From Mogibacterium sp. (GTDB taxonomy: Bacteria; Bacillota; Clostridia; Peptostreptococcales; Anaerovoracaceae): a stretch of 64,000 nt of DNA. Positions 1-8,708 of this stretch are shown here, piece by piece. The notes under the pieces were generated by a model. That model searched no databases. It was not told the origin of the DNA and saw only the letters and a list, made by a program, of their open reading frames with translations. The stretch lies in NCBI GenBank assembly GCA_017405845.1, contig JAFQZQ010000052.1, positions 1-64,000 on the forward strand, written 5' to 3'. Position 1 is the stretch's first letter. The number at the start of each line of letters is the position of its first letter. The translations under genes were made by a program, and so were the position numbers.

Positions 1-735
1 AATCATAACCACCAGTTGAACTGGTGGTATGCACTGGCCCTAAAAGGGCCTTTTGCTTGCAAGCGTCTTAAGACGCGCCGAATAGACTGCCAACCGCATC
101 TCTATTCTCAGGCGGCGCCTAAAGGCGCTTTTCTATTGCCTACGTTTTCTTGCTACCCGTAAACGGGTCTATATACTCTTTCAGCGATATCTGGTCATTC
201 GCTATGTCTTCCTGTAATTGATTGCGTATATATTCTGCTATCGCCTTTTTGTTTCTTCCTACCGTGTCAACATAGTAACCTCTGCACCAAAAATGCCTGT
301 TCCCATATTTGTATTTCATGTTCGCATGTCTGTCGAATATCATCAGAGAGCTTTTCCCCTTCAGATACCCCATTATTTGCGCCACGCTATACTTCGGCGG
401 AATCGCAAGCAGCATGTGTACATGATCAGGACATAGTTCTGCTTCGATTATCTCTACGCCTTTCTGTTCACAAAGCTGCCTCAGGATCTTTCCGATGTCT
501 GTTTTGATCTTGCCATATATTGCCTGTCGCCTGAACTTTGGCGCGAACACTACATGGTAATGGCAACGCCATTTTGAATGTGATAGACTACTTATGTCAT
601 TATCATTACTACTCATGTTTGAATCCTCCTTTGTTACAAGATGCGGTTGGTAGCCACATCCATGGTAGCATTGGAGGTTTTCTTCTTGAAGCTAAAGCTT
701 TTTATTCTCACCGGCATAGCCGGTGGTATATTCGC
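1..735 (-). mobile_element. IS200/IS605-family insertion sequence (single tnpA, ends not fixed)
   Basis: A lone HUH transposase gene is bracketed by short hairpins, as expected for an IS200-type element that moves as single-stranded DNA. On the side of the gene's 3' end there are stems at 8-28 (10-bp arms round one base), 36-50 (GGCCC/GGGCC followed by TTTT), 63-76 (palindrome) and 115-128 (GCGCC/GGCGC followed by TTTT). On the 5' side there is a stem at 709-725 (CACCGGC, loop ATA, GCCGGTG). GGTGGTAT follows both the 8-28 and the 709-725 hairpin. The exact ends cannot be fixed from one copy, and the element may begin left of base 1. No tnpB or iscB partner is present. Confidence 0.7.
140..616 (-). 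CDS. tnpA: IS200/IS605-family transposase TnpA (HUH/Y1)
   Basis: This 158-residue protein is a single-domain Y1 transposase that would cut and rejoin single-stranded DNA at the element's subterminal hairpins. The HUH metal-binding pair is H65-V-H67, inside CPDHVHML. The nucleophile is most likely Y129, in a YIRNQ helix whose Gln (Q133) matches the third metal ligand of this family. The family signature FWCRGYYVDTVG precedes it. Length is normal (about 140-160) and nothing is truncated, so the copy could be active. An AGGAGG site lies about 8 bases before the ATG. A perfect 12-bp inverted repeat (90-101 and 639-650) flanks the gene. Confidence 0.93.
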   Translation of the reverse strand: MSSNDNDISSLSHSKWRCHYHVVFAPKFRRQAIYGKIKTDIGKILRQLCEQKGVEIIEAELCPDHVHMLLAIPPKYSVAQIMGYLKGKSSLMIFDRHANMKYKYGNRHFWCRGYYVDTVGRNKKAIAEYIRNQLQEDIANDQISLKEYIDPFTGSKKT

Positions 736-753
736 GCTGAAGCTACAACAAAG

Positions 754-778
754 AGGAGGTCTTCATGGAAGACCTCCT
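754..778 (-). terminator. Rho-independent terminator after the MsmK-type ATPase gene
   Basis: An 11-bp perfect stem (AGGAGGTCTTC and its complement) closes a three-base loop. The T-rich tail is short on both strands, so it may work in both directions. It lies just downstream of the 806-1963 gene and separates it from the IS element. Confidence 0.65.
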
Positions 779-805
779 TTTGGTTTGTGCAGTTTTAAGT
801 GATTA

Positions 806-1963
806 TCATTCGAAATCATATGATTTGCATACAGGTGCATGAGCCTCTGCCGATTCCTTATCGTACCAGATGAGGTTCTTTCCTGTCTCCTTATCGAAGA
901 GCTGGATGAGCTCAGGCATCACATCGAAGTGCACCTTGCTTCCCATCGAAACATCTTCTGCCAGTCCGATGGTCGGGATGACCATTACGACCTCATCATC
1001 TCCGCTGCGGGCATGGAGGTTGTACTCGGAACCAAGGAGTTCGGATACTTCGATTACAGCTGTAAGTTCGCCTGAACCGACACGGATGTGCTGCGGACGG
1101 ATACCCGCAATTATGTCGCATGGCGCCTGACCATTATGCTTAAGCGCTTTCTGCTGGAAGTCCGAGAGTTCAAATTTTACTCCGCGTATCTCCGCATAGT
1201 ACTTTCCGCCCTCAAGCAGCAGCCTGCATCCTTCGAAGAAATTCATCACAGGCATTCCTATGAATCCCGCAACAAACAGGTTGACCGGCTTGTTGAACAC
1301 ATCACGAGGCGTGCCTATCTGGTTCACATATCCATCCTTCATGATAACGATACGGTCGCCGAGAGTCATGGCTTCTGTCTGGTCATGCGTTACATACATA
1401 AACGTGGTGTTGATGCGCTGACGGAGCTTTATGATCTCAGCACGCATCTGGTTTCTCAGCTTAGCGTCGAGATTCGAAAGAGGCTCGTCCATGAGGAACA
1501 CCTTAGGATCACGTACCATGGCGCGGCCGATAGCAACACGCTGGCGCTGACCGCCGGACAGAGCCTTTGGTCTGCGCTCCAGATACTGTGTGATGTCGAG
1601 GATCTCCGCGACTTCATTTACTTTCTTATCGATCTCATCCGGTTTAGCCTTTTTCAGCTTCATGGCGAAGGCCATGTTCTCACGGACCGTCATATGCGGA
1701 TACAGAGCATAGCTCTGGAATACCATTGCGATATCGCGGTCCTTAGGCGAGATATCGTTCATCAGCTTGCCGTCGATATAAAGTTCGCCGCCGCTGATGT
1801 CCTCAAGTCCTGCTACCATGCGGAGCGTTGTGGATTTACCACATCCCGATGGTCCGACCAGTACGATGAACTCCTTGTCCTTGATATCGATGTTGACGTC
1901 ATGGACTGCAGTTACCTCGTTGTCATATACCTTTTTTAACCCTTTTATGATTACTTCTGCCAT
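806..1963 (-). CDS. Carbohydrate ABC transporter ATPase, MsmK/UgpC/MalK type
   Basis: This is the cytoplasmic ATPase that would power the maltodextrin-type permeases encoded upstream (3639-5419). From the ATG at 1963 the protein has 385 residues. Visible elements are the P-loop GPSGCGKST (37-45), signature [14 protein letters not shown], Walker B VFLMDEP, the H-loop YVTHDQ and a C-terminal TOBE region of about 130 residues typical of the MalK group. An in-frame GTG at 2047 would add 28 residues unlike any relative, so the ATG at MAEVII is preferred. Only a weak AGGG precedes this ATG. A strong AAAGGAGG lies 107 bases further up, beyond a GC-rich stretch. A second such ATPase is encoded at 17497-18606; members of this group often serve several permeases. 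Confidence 0.93.
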   Translation of the reverse strand: MAEVIIKGLKKVYDNEVTAVHDVNIDIKDKEFIVLVGPSGCGKSTTLRMVAGLEDISGGELYIDGKLMNDISPKDRDIAMVFQSYALYPHMTVRENMAFAMKLKKAKPDEIDKKVNEVAEILDITQYLERRPKALSGGQRQRVAIGRAMVRDPKVFLMDEPLSNLDAKLRNQMRAEIIKLRQRINTTFMYVTHDQTEAMTLGDRIVIMKDGYVNQIGTPRDVFNKPVNLFVAGFIGMPVMNFFEGCRLLLEGGKYYAEIRGVKFELSDFQQKALKHNGQAPCDIIAGIRPQHIRVGSGELTAVIEVSELLGSEYNLHARSGDDEVVMVIPTIGLAEDVSMGSKVHFDVMPELIQLFDKETGKNLIWYDKESAEAHAPVCKSYDFE

Positions 1964-2070
1964 ATATACAGCCCTGACAAACGGGACTCCTCCCGAGTGC
2001 CTCGCGACCGCCCGCAAGGGACGCGCCGCATTACGACAGGTCTCCACACTGCCGCACCGCGAGCCGGCGG
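1964..2070 (-). other. GC-rich 107-base stretch between a strong RBS and the ATPase start codon
   Basis: On the minus strand AAAGGAGGAACT (2072-2083) is a near-perfect ribosome binding site but is followed by 107 bases of GC-rich sequence before the ATG at 1963. Without this stretch the text would read GGAGGAACT-AT-ATG, an ideal spacing. The stretch can form several GC-rich stems, for example CGGGA/TCCCG near 1983-1996. It looks either like an inserted small element or a structured leader. No ORF of note lies in it. Confidence 0.45.
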
Positions 2071-2137
2071 ATAGTTCCTCCTTTCTTTAGGACGAAAGAT
2101 CAGATCGTGGAGTGATCAGGCGCCCTTTAGTTGGTAG

Positions 2138-3634
2138 TTATTCCGGAGCTGTCCGGCCGTAAAGCCGGGTCATTTTTAATATTTCCTCAGCGAGTTCTTC
2201 TGTGGCTGCGCCGGGTCTCATCCTCCAGGTCCAGTTACCCATAGGTACTCCCGGTGCGTTTATCCTGGCCTCATCGCCGAGTTCCAGCCAGTCCTGCATC
2301 TGTGCGACGAACAGCCTCGCAACGGAACTCATGCCCCCGCGGAGGACTCCCCTGCAGAAGCCTTCCTCTTCGTTCAGACCGAAGTATTGCTTTGCAGTTG
2401 ACAGTTCCTCCTCGCCAGCTATTGCAAGCCAGCCTGCCAGCGTGTGGTTGTCATGAGTGCCGGTATAGCAAATGCAGTTGCTTACGAAATTATGAGGCCT
2501 GAATGCCGTGGTATTCATGGCGTCAAAAGCGGCTACCAGCAGCTTCATGCCCGGGAATCCTGATTCCTTAAGCAGCTGCTTGACCTCAGGTGTTGAATAG
2601 CCAAGGTCTTCCGCTATGAAATCAAGCTGCGGGAAACGTTCCTTAAGTGTGTCCACGAGCCGGATCCCGGGTCCCTTGACCCAGTGTCCGTTCTGTGCGG
2701 AAGTCTCTCCATATGGAACGGCGAAATAACTCTCGATCCCTCTGAAGTGGTCGATGCGTATCCTGTCGAACAGTTCTCCCGCACCGGCTATCCTGCGGAC
2801 CCACCAGCTGAAACCGTCTGCCTCCATTGCATCCCAGTCATACAGCGGGTTTCCCCAAAGCTGTCCGTCCGCACTGAACAGATCAGGCGGAACTCCGGCA
2901 ACCTCTACGGGAATGTTCTTTTCATCCAGCCGGAACCAGTGAGGTTCTGCCCAGACGTCTGCGGAATCAAGCGCAACATATATCGGAAGATCACCGATAA
3001 TGGAGATGCCGGCATCATTTGCGTATGCCTTCAGCTGTGCCCACTGGCGATAGAACAGGAACTGTATGTATTCATACATTTCCACTTCTTCGCGGAGCTC
3101 ACTTCTCCATTTTGCGCAGGCCTCAGGTCTGTGCAGCCTTATGTCCTCATCAGGCCACTCGAACCACGGGCGTGAATCGAAGTGCTGTTTCAGCGCCATG
3201 AAGAGCGCGTAATCAGGAAGCCACGCTTTCTTTCTGATGAAAGCGGAAAACGCCTCCCTGTCTCTGGCAATGCCTCTCCGGGCTGCCTTTCTGAGCAGTC
3301 CGATCCTGTTCTCGTAAAGCTTTCCGTAATCGATCTTTTCAGGATCCTGTCCGAAATCCGGGGAACTTACCTCTTCTTTCGTCAGCAGTCCGTCTTCGAT
3401 CAGGATATCCGGATCCACATAATACGGACTGCCGGCGTAAGAAGAAAAGCTCTGATACGGAGAGTCTCCGTAGCTTATCGGTCCTACAGGAAGCATCTGC
3501 CAGCAGCTCTGTCCCGCGGCGTGCAGAAAGTCGACAAACTTCCTTGCCTCAAGACCGAGAGTCCCGATCCCGTACGGAGACGGGATGGAAAATAGTGGCA
3601 TAAGTATTCCTGCTGTGCGCTCTGTATTTTTCAT
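2138..3634 (-). CDS. malQ: 4-alpha-glucanotransferase (amylomaltase, GH77)
   Basis: MalQ transfers glucan chains between maltodextrins in the cytoplasm, freeing glucose and building longer chains. All family motifs are present in 498 residues, a normal length for short bacterial amylomaltases: the catalytic nucleophile D295 in RIRIDHFRG, the acid/base E342 in IAEDLG and the stabilising D395 in TGTHDNHT. The N-terminal ILMPLFSIPSPYGIG block is also typical. Its ATG follows the stop of the MalG-type gene by four bases, so it is translated as part of the same transport operon, which points to maltose/maltodextrins as the imported sugars. Confidence 0.95.
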   Translation of the reverse strand: MKNTERTAGILMPLFSIPSPYGIGTLGLEARKFVDFLHAAGQSCWQMLPVGPISYGDSPYQSFSSYAGSPYYVDPDILIEDGLLTKEEVSSPDFGQDPEKIDYGKLYENRIGLLRKAARRGIARDREAFSAFIRKKAWLPDYALFMALKQHFDSRPWFEWPDEDIRLHRPEACAKWRSELREEVEMYEYIQFLFYRQWAQLKAYANDAGISIIGDLPIYVALDSADVWAEPHWFRLDEKNIPVEVAGVPPDLFSADGQLWGNPLYDWDAMEADGFSWWVRRIAGAGELFDRIRIDHFRGIESYFAVPYGETSAQNGHWVKGPGIRLVDTLKERFPQLDFIAEDLGYSTPEVKQLLKESGFPGMKLLVAAFDAMNTTAFRPHNFVSNCICYTGTHDNHTLAGWLAIAGEEELSTAKQYFGLNEEEGFCRGVLRGGMSSVARLFVAQMQDWLELGDEARINAPGVPMGNWTWRMRPGAATEELAEEILKMTRLYGRTAPE

Positions 3635-3638
3635 AAGA

Positions 3639-4496
3639 TTAACCCTTTACGGCTCCTGCAGCCACACCCTTGATGATGTGCTTCTGGAGCGCCATGTAGA
3701 AGATGATGATCGGCAGCATGGAAAGCATGATTACCGCCATCGTAGCGCCGAGGTCTACCGAGCCGTAGCTTCCCTTGAGATACTGTACATGGATAGGGAT
3801 CGTCATGTATTTGGTCCTGTCGAGTACAAGGTACGGGAGCAGGTAGTCATTCCACACCCACATGGTCTCAAGGATGCCGACTGAAATAAGTGTCGGCTTC
3901 AGCATAGGCAGGACTACTGAGAAGAACGTACGTATCGGTCCGCAACCATCTATCGCGGCCGCCTCCTCTATCTCAAGAGGCAGGCCTTTTACGAAGCCCG
4001 CAAACATGAATATCGCAAGTCCCGCTCCGAATCCCAGATATACGACCGGGATAGTCCAAGGTGTATTCAGCTTCAGATTATCTGCCGTGAACGTCAGAGT
4101 GAACATCACCATCTGGAAAGGAACGATCATGCTGAACAGGCAGAGATAGTAGAAAATGTTGGCAAATTTTGAGTTTACACGGGCAATATACCATGCAGAC
4201 ATCGATGTGAACAGCAGTATCAGGAATACCGAAGCAATCGTGATGAAAAAGCTGTATCCGACGGACTTCATAAACGGATAATTACCGAAAGTCATGCCCT
4301 TTATGTAGTTCGCGAATCCTACAAAGCTTTCTGCAGTAGGAAGCGAGAATGCATTTGTATTGATTGATGCATTCGACTTGAACGAGTTTATTACTACCTC
4401 GAAAATCGGCATTATCCATGCTATGCACAGCACAACGAATATCGCAGAGACGACCTTGCTGAGCGGAGTAAATTTCTTATAGTGCTTTTTATTCAT
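3639..4496 (-). CDS. Carbohydrate ABC transporter permease, MalG family
   Basis: This inner-membrane permease has 285 residues and about six transmembrane segments. The cytoplasmic coupling loop EEAAAIDGCGPIRTFFSVVLPM (the EAA motif, near residues 178-199) docks on the ATPase. It ends in the usual KGVAAGAVKG tail of MalG-type proteins. The start overlaps the preceding MalF-type gene by four bases (ATGA), and MalQ follows after four bases. Substrate is inferred from MalQ rather than from the permease itself. Confidence 0.93.
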   Translation of the reverse strand: MNKKHYKKFTPLSKVVSAIFVVLCIAWIMPIFEVVINSFKSNASINTNAFSLPTAESFVGFANYIKGMTFGNYPFMKSVGYSFFITIASVFLILLFTSMSAWYIARVNSKFANIFYYLCLFSMIVPFQMVMFTLTFTADNLKLNTPWTIPVVYLGFGAGLAIFMFAGFVKGLPLEIEEAAAIDGCGPIRTFFSVVLPMLKPTLISVGILETMWVWNDYLLPYLVLDRTKYMTIPIHVQYLKGSYGSVDLGATMAVIMLSMLPIIIFYMALQKHIIKGVAAGAVKG

Positions 4497-5419
4497 TGCT
4501 GCACCTCCTTGCTCCTGGTAGCTCTCTGCTGAGCGAGTGCCAGCACCGCAACAAGAATGAAGAATACCACGGCCTTAGCCTGTGCGGCACCGTGATAATT
4601 CTTATTGATGTTGTATGTTGAGAAGATATTCAGCGCGAGCAGCTCTGTCATGTTGACCTTGGTGTTCTCAAGCATGACTGAAGGAGCTCCTCCGGTCAAA
4701 GCTAAGTTCTGGTCGAACAGTTTGAATGAATTCGTCAGCGTCAGGAATGTGCAAATGGTGATCGACGGCATCACATTAGGTATGATGACTCTTGTAAGAG
4801 TCTGCCAGCCGGTAGCGCCGTCTATCTTTGCAGCTTCCAGCATGTCGCCCGGAACAGCCTGAAGACCTGCGATGTAGATGATCATCATATATCCTATCTG
4901 CTGCCATGCCACGAGTATGACCAGTCCCCAGAAACCGTATGTGGCGTTAGCTGTCAGATATGTGTTATAGCCTTTAAGTATGGCATCGAAGATCATCGAC
5001 CATATGTATCCAAGTACGACGCCTCCGATGAGGTTAGGCATGAAGAACACCGTACGGAACAGGTTTGCTCCTTTAATATGCTGAGTCAGTGCGTAAGCGA
5101 TGAAAAACGCAAGCACATTAATGAGTATGATCGAAACTACCGCGAATGCCGCCGTATTCCAGAAAGCATGACGGAATCCGACATCAGTAAATGCTCTGAC
5201 ATAGTTCTGGAATCCTACCCACTTTGCATCCCTTGGAGTATTGAAAGTGCAGAAGCTGAGATAAATACCCTGAAGGAAAGGCCATACGAAGCCAATAACA
5301 AAGCATGCAAATGTCGGGAGTATGAACAGCGGAAAGCAGCGCTGTATCGGTCTGCGGATCAGAACACTGTTCACGGTGGAGTGATCGTGTTTCTTTTTCT
5401 TTTTGCGCAAAACGCTCAT
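4493..5419 (-). CDS. Carbohydrate ABC transporter permease, MalF family
   Basis: This 308-residue protein is the partner permease of the MalG-type protein. It has a basic N-terminal tail (RKKKKKHDH), about six membrane helices and an EAA loop (LEAAKIDGATGWQTLTRVIIPN, near residue 200). The AAAGGAG site touches the ATG at 5419 directly, which is too close for best use; the in-frame TTG at 5410 sits nine bases after it and may be the true start, removing three residues. Otherwise the gene is ordinary. A hairpin with a T-run lies between it and the binding-protein gene upstream. Confidence 0.92.
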   Translation of the reverse strand: MSVLRKKKKKHDHSTVNSVLIRRPIQRCFPLFILPTFACFVIGFVWPFLQGIYLSFCTFNTPRDAKWVGFQNYVRAFTDVGFRHAFWNTAAFAVVSIILINVLAFFIAYALTQHIKGANLFRTVFFMPNLIGGVVLGYIWSMIFDAILKGYNTYLTANATYGFWGLVILVAWQQIGYMMIIYIAGLQAVPGDMLEAAKIDGATGWQTLTRVIIPNVMPSITICTFLTLTNSFKLFDQNLALTGGAPSVMLENTKVNMTELLALNIFSTYNINKNYHGAAQAKAVVFFILVAVLALAQQRATRSKEVQQ

Positions 5420-5451
5420 CTCCTTTCTCTTTTGATTACCTATAAGCTTTT

Positions 5452-5485
5452 ATAAAAAAGCAGGGGCAGGCGAGTATCGCCCGCC
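5452..5485 (-). terminator. Hairpin with T-run between binding-protein and permease genes
   Basis: The minus strand has a nine-base stem (one G-U pair) closing a TAC loop at 5465-5485, followed a few bases later by TTTTTT. Its place between the binding-protein gene and malF fits a partial terminator or mRNA-stabilising stem that keeps binding-protein output above permease output. Confidence 0.65.
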
Positions 5486-5523
5486 TCTGTCATTTATTAG
5501 CTATCAGCTAAAAGGAGTGAGTA

Positions 5524-6834
5524 TTAGTTGTTCTCTACACCGTACTCGTAAGCCCAGCCGTCAACGAACGCCTTAACAACGCCGTCCCAGTTAGCATCGG
5601 ACGGATCTGCAGAGTAAGCTGCAAGAGCAGTCACGAGTGTAGCACGGAAGCTGTCTACGTTTGGTGTGAAGTTGAATGCCCATGTGCAGGCGTAGTTGCC
5701 GTTAGCGAGCATTTCAGCACCGGCCCTGGAGAATCCGTTTGCCGACTCAGGAGCCTTCTTGAACGGGATGTCGCCGATCGAGCTGAGTACTTCGATTCCC
5801 TTGTCGGATGTTACACACCATTTCAGGAAGTCGAGTGTAGCCTGCTGATTAGCCTCGGAAGCCTGACTGTTTACTGCGAGGCAGTTCTCTGTACCAGAGC
5901 ACAGTCCTGCATTTTCTTCGCCGTCAACGCCGCAGTAGATCGGGATCATTGTGATATCATCAGGGTTCAGCTGGAACTTATCTGCTGTAAGTGCAGCCCA
6001 CTCCCATGTACCATTCTGATAGAATACGGCTTTGCCTTCGCCGAACTCAGCCTCAGCCTGGTCGCCTGTAGCAGTTGTCAGGGATGTAGGATCCTGAGCG
6101 GAATCTGTGATGTAGAGATCCCAGATCTTCTTGAAGTTGTCCATGTAAGTTCCCTTGATCTCAGCCGGCTTGTCTACGATACCGTCATCACGGAACTCAT
6201 AGAAGAGCGGCATGTTGGCCAGGTGGCCTGAGAATCTCCAGGATGAAGAGTCATCAAGACCGGCTGAAGTAAATGCATCGAATCCGAGCTCGCCTGCGCG
6301 TGCGTGGATATCGTCTGCAACAGCCTTCAGGGAATCAAAGTCCTTGATCTCATCGAGTGAGTGACCTGCCTTCTCCAGAAGAGCCTTGTTGGTGATGATA
6401 CCGTAAGACTCATAGATCCAGCCGATCGCCTTTGTCTCACCGGCTTCATTCTTCAGATTGAAGTCAGTGGTCGTAAGCTCATTCATGAAATCAGTGCCGT
6501 CCAGTGTAAGGCAATAGTCTTCCCAGTCCTTCAGCGCACTCATGTTACCGACATTGAATAGCGTTGGAGGCTCGGACTTAGCCATCTCTGCAGTCTGTGT
6601 ATCGCTGTACGATCCGGATGCAGCTGTTACGACCTTGCAAGGAACGCCTGTCTCTTCGGTATAAGCTGCAGCAAGTCCCTGAAGTGCTTCATCTGCTTCA
6701 GGCTTCATGTTCAGCCAGTATACGGAGCCGGTTCCCTCATCGCTTCCGGAGTCACTTCCGCCGCCGCCGCCACATGCTGCGAAAGCAAATACCATAGCGA
6801 ATGCAAGGAAAAGAACAAATAGTTTCTTCTTCAT
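5524..6834 (-). CDS. Extracellular carbohydrate-binding lipoprotein of an ABC transporter
   Basis: This 436-residue solute-binding protein has a type II signal peptide (lysines, hydrophobic core, lipobox AFAAC with the lipidated Cys at position 21) and a Gly/Ser-rich linker. The body is of the MalE/UgpB class (family 1 sugar-binding protein). It is the first gene of the transport operon and has a strong AGGAGG site. With MalQ in the same operon the likely ligand is maltose or maltodextrin, but the ligand cannot be read from the sequence. Confidence 0.92.
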   Translation of the reverse strand: MKKKLFVLFLAFAMVFAFAACGGGGGSDSGSDEGTGSVYWLNMKPEADEALQGLAAAYTEETGVPCKVVTAASGSYSDTQTAEMAKSEPPTLFNVGNMSALKDWEDYCLTLDGTDFMNELTTTDFNLKNEAGETKAIGWIYESYGIITNKALLEKAGHSLDEIKDFDSLKAVADDIHARAGELGFDAFTSAGLDDSSSWRFSGHLANMPLFYEFRDDGIVDKPAEIKGTYMDNFKKIWDLYITDSAQDPTSLTTATGDQAEAEFGEGKAVFYQNGTWEWAALTADKFQLNPDDITMIPIYCGVDGEENAGLCSGTENCLAVNSQASEANQQATLDFLKWCVTSDKGIEVLSSIGDIPFKKAPESANGFSRAGAEMLANGNYACTWAFNFTPNVDSFRATLVTALAAYSADPSDANWDGVVKAFVDGWAYEYGVENN

Positions 6835-6959
6835 TAATTTCCCTCCTTAAAAAAACCTCACTTTACATAATAAATCTGACTACCCTGAAAACATTCTTCG
6901 GCACCATCAGCATGTGCCTACAGTGTTTTCTGATGACAAATCTTTGTCTATCTGATTGT

Positions 6960-6990
6960 AAAAAAAATAGTTTCCAGTTGCCTAGAAACT
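6960..6990 (-). terminator. Rho-independent terminator after the AraC-type regulator gene
   Basis: On the minus strand AGTTTCTAG, a GCAA tetraloop and CTGGAAACT (nine pairs, one T-G) are followed by A and eight T. This is a canonical intrinsic terminator 86 bases after the regulator's stop codon. The remaining bases up to 6834 hold the binding-protein gene's leader; I could not pick a convincing promoter there. Confidence 0.85.
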
Positions 6991-7075
6991 AAATGATGTA
7001 TATGTTCCCTTTTGGTGCTATTTCGCACTTTTTTCCCATCCGGGGTTGTGAGCCGTATTCAACCAGCATCTGATT

Positions 7076-8071
7076 CTAATCGCTGGCTAGAGGAGTGTGG
7101 ATGTATCGTTTGACATTACCCTTTCGATATGCAAGCGGATTGGCATCATATGCGTTACGGAAACACCGTGCAAAGTAACTCATATCTCTGAACCCGCATA
7201 ACAATGCAATCGACTCCACGCTCATTTTAGTAGATGTGAGAAGATGCTCGGCTCTCTGCAGCCTCAGCTGTTTTAAGTACTGTATCGGGGTTGCCTTGAG
7301 TATACATTTAAAACATCGATCGCATTCAGAATTGCTGACATATGCAGCAGAAGCGATATCCCTGACTGTGATTTCTTCTGCCAGGTGCTCTTCTATGTAG
7401 GTGATCATTATCTTGAGTCGTTCCATTCTTCGATGCTCCGCTTCAGCCAATGGCGCATGGCGGTCATTGGTGTGAAGATATATCTGATAAAAGCTTTCGG
7501 AGATCATATTACGAACTGTAAATTCAAAGCCGTCTTTCCGCTCATGCAGCTGAGTCCATGTATCCTCGATATTATTGATAACACGCTTTGACCAGTCTTT
7601 ATCGGATCGCAGGATCAGAAACGGCAGACTCTTGTTATGATGTACCGGCCGTACATATTTGTCCCAGAACACACCTGTATCACCGCCGCTCACAAGTCTG
7701 GAATGAAAGACTACGGAATGATATGGACATGTTGGGGAATCATTGCTCCATGCACCATGGAGCACCTGTGAATTGATAAAAAGCGCATCCCCAGCATCAA
7801 TTCCGAACTGTTCAGTTCCGGCGACAAACGTGAGACTCCCCTGCAGAAGATGACATAGCTCAAATTCGTCATGCCAGTGCCAGGTGATGCGATTGACAGA
7901 CACATCATCCTGATAGGCAGCCGCAAGCAGCGAGTCCGTTTTATGATCTACTATTTCCTTACCGTCAGCACGTACGGATTCATCAAATCGAAGTAAAGAC
8001 ATGGTTGTTTTGTCGTATTTTTCGGGCAGAAATGACACTATATTGCTAAATCTTTGATGATAATATACCAT
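7076..8071 (-). CDS. AraC-family transcriptional regulator with cupin sensor domain
   Basis: The first 120 or so residues form an AraC-type cupin (HWHDEFELCHLLQGSLTF, a sugar-binding beta-barrel pattern). The last 100 residues hold the two helix-turn-helix motifs (VRDIASAAYVSNSECDRCF and VESIALLCGFRDMSYFARCF). It is encoded just upstream of the maltodextrin-type transport operon in the same direction, and diverges from a TetR-type gene with only 54 bases between the starts. It probably senses a sugar and controls the adjoining operon. There is no clear ribosome binding site at the ATG at 8071; a start at 8002 (MSLLRF) is possible but has none either. Confidence 0.9.
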   Translation of the reverse strand: MVYYHQRFSNIVSFLPEKYDKTTMSLLRFDESVRADGKEIVDHKTDSLLAAAYQDDVSVNRITWHWHDEFELCHLLQGSLTFVAGTEQFGIDAGDALFINSQVLHGAWSNDSPTCPYHSVVFHSRLVSGGDTGVFWDKYVRPVHHNKSLPFLILRSDKDWSKRVINNIEDTWTQLHERKDGFEFTVRNMISESFYQIYLHTNDRHAPLAEAEHRRMERLKIMITYIEEHLAEEITVRDIASAAYVSNSECDRCFKCILKATPIQYLKQLRLQRAEHLLTSTKMSVESIALLCGFRDMSYFARCFRNAYDANPLAYRKGNVKRYIHTPLASD

Positions 8072-8125
8072 ATGATAAAAAACAGCTCAATAAGGATCGT
8101 ATATGAACGTACAGGGGGGGACTAA

Positions 8126-8683
8126 ATGTATCGAGACTCAGCCAAAGATGTTTTAATGCATGCCATGGTGCATCTTTTGAACAGAAAAAGCATCTCACAC
8201 ATCCGGCTCTCGGATATTCTCCTGGAATCGGGTGTATCAAAATCGACTTTCTACCGGAACTTCATAGACAAATATGAACTCATGAACTATTGCTTCAGCA
8301 GAATGATGGAAGATTCTCTTTCAGGAATGAAGCAAGTCAGTTACACTGAAAAACCCCATGCAATTATCAACGTGCTGCAAAGCAACAGACAGTTTTTTTT
8401 AAATGGACTTTACGATCTTAATGGTGAAGATCCTCTTAAGGAGTATGTATATGATTACATATACAAGTTTTATGAACAGCAGTATCTCCTGAGGAAAGAC
8501 CGGTCCTGTCTGCTTACATATGAAAAACTGGCCGTTATTTGTGCTGCAGGCGGATTTCTGAGAATACTGGAGGAATGGCTGAAGAGACCGGAATTGCTTT
8601 ATCTGACTGATCCTGAAATAGCCAACCTGGAAGTGGATCTCTTACCAGATGTTCTGAAATGCGTCTGTTTACAAAACAATTAA
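8126..8683 (+). CDS. TetR/AcrR-family transcriptional regulator
   Basis: The 185-residue protein has an N-terminal three-helix DNA-binding domain (ISHIRLSDILLESGVSKSTFYRNFIDKYEL, helix-turn-helix within residues 24-50) and a helical C-terminal half like the DhaS-type group of TetR proteins. A strong AGGGGGG site precedes the ATG. It leads the plus-strand set TetR, GH13, DUF624 with 25 bases to the next gene, so it probably regulates this set, itself or the divergent AraC gene. The effector is unknown. Confidence 0.88.
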   Translation: MYRDSAKDVLMHAMVHLLNRKSISHIRLSDILLESGVSKSTFYRNFIDKYELMNYCFSRMMEDSLSGMKQVSYTEKPHAIINVLQSNRQFFLNGLYDLNGEDPLKEYVYDYIYKFYEQQYLLRKDRSCLLTYEKLAVICAAGGFLRILEEWLKRPELLYLTDPEIANLEVDLLPDVLKCVCLQNN

Positions 8684-8708
8684 CATCGCTGACTTAGGAG
8701 GTTTTATT

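Noticed and set aside
1088..1939. 283-codon plus-strand frame opposite the first MsmK-type ATPase gene
   Set aside because: It mirrors a strongly conserved gene; the same 283-codon shadow appears opposite the paralogue at 17740-18591, which is a codon-usage effect and not a gene.
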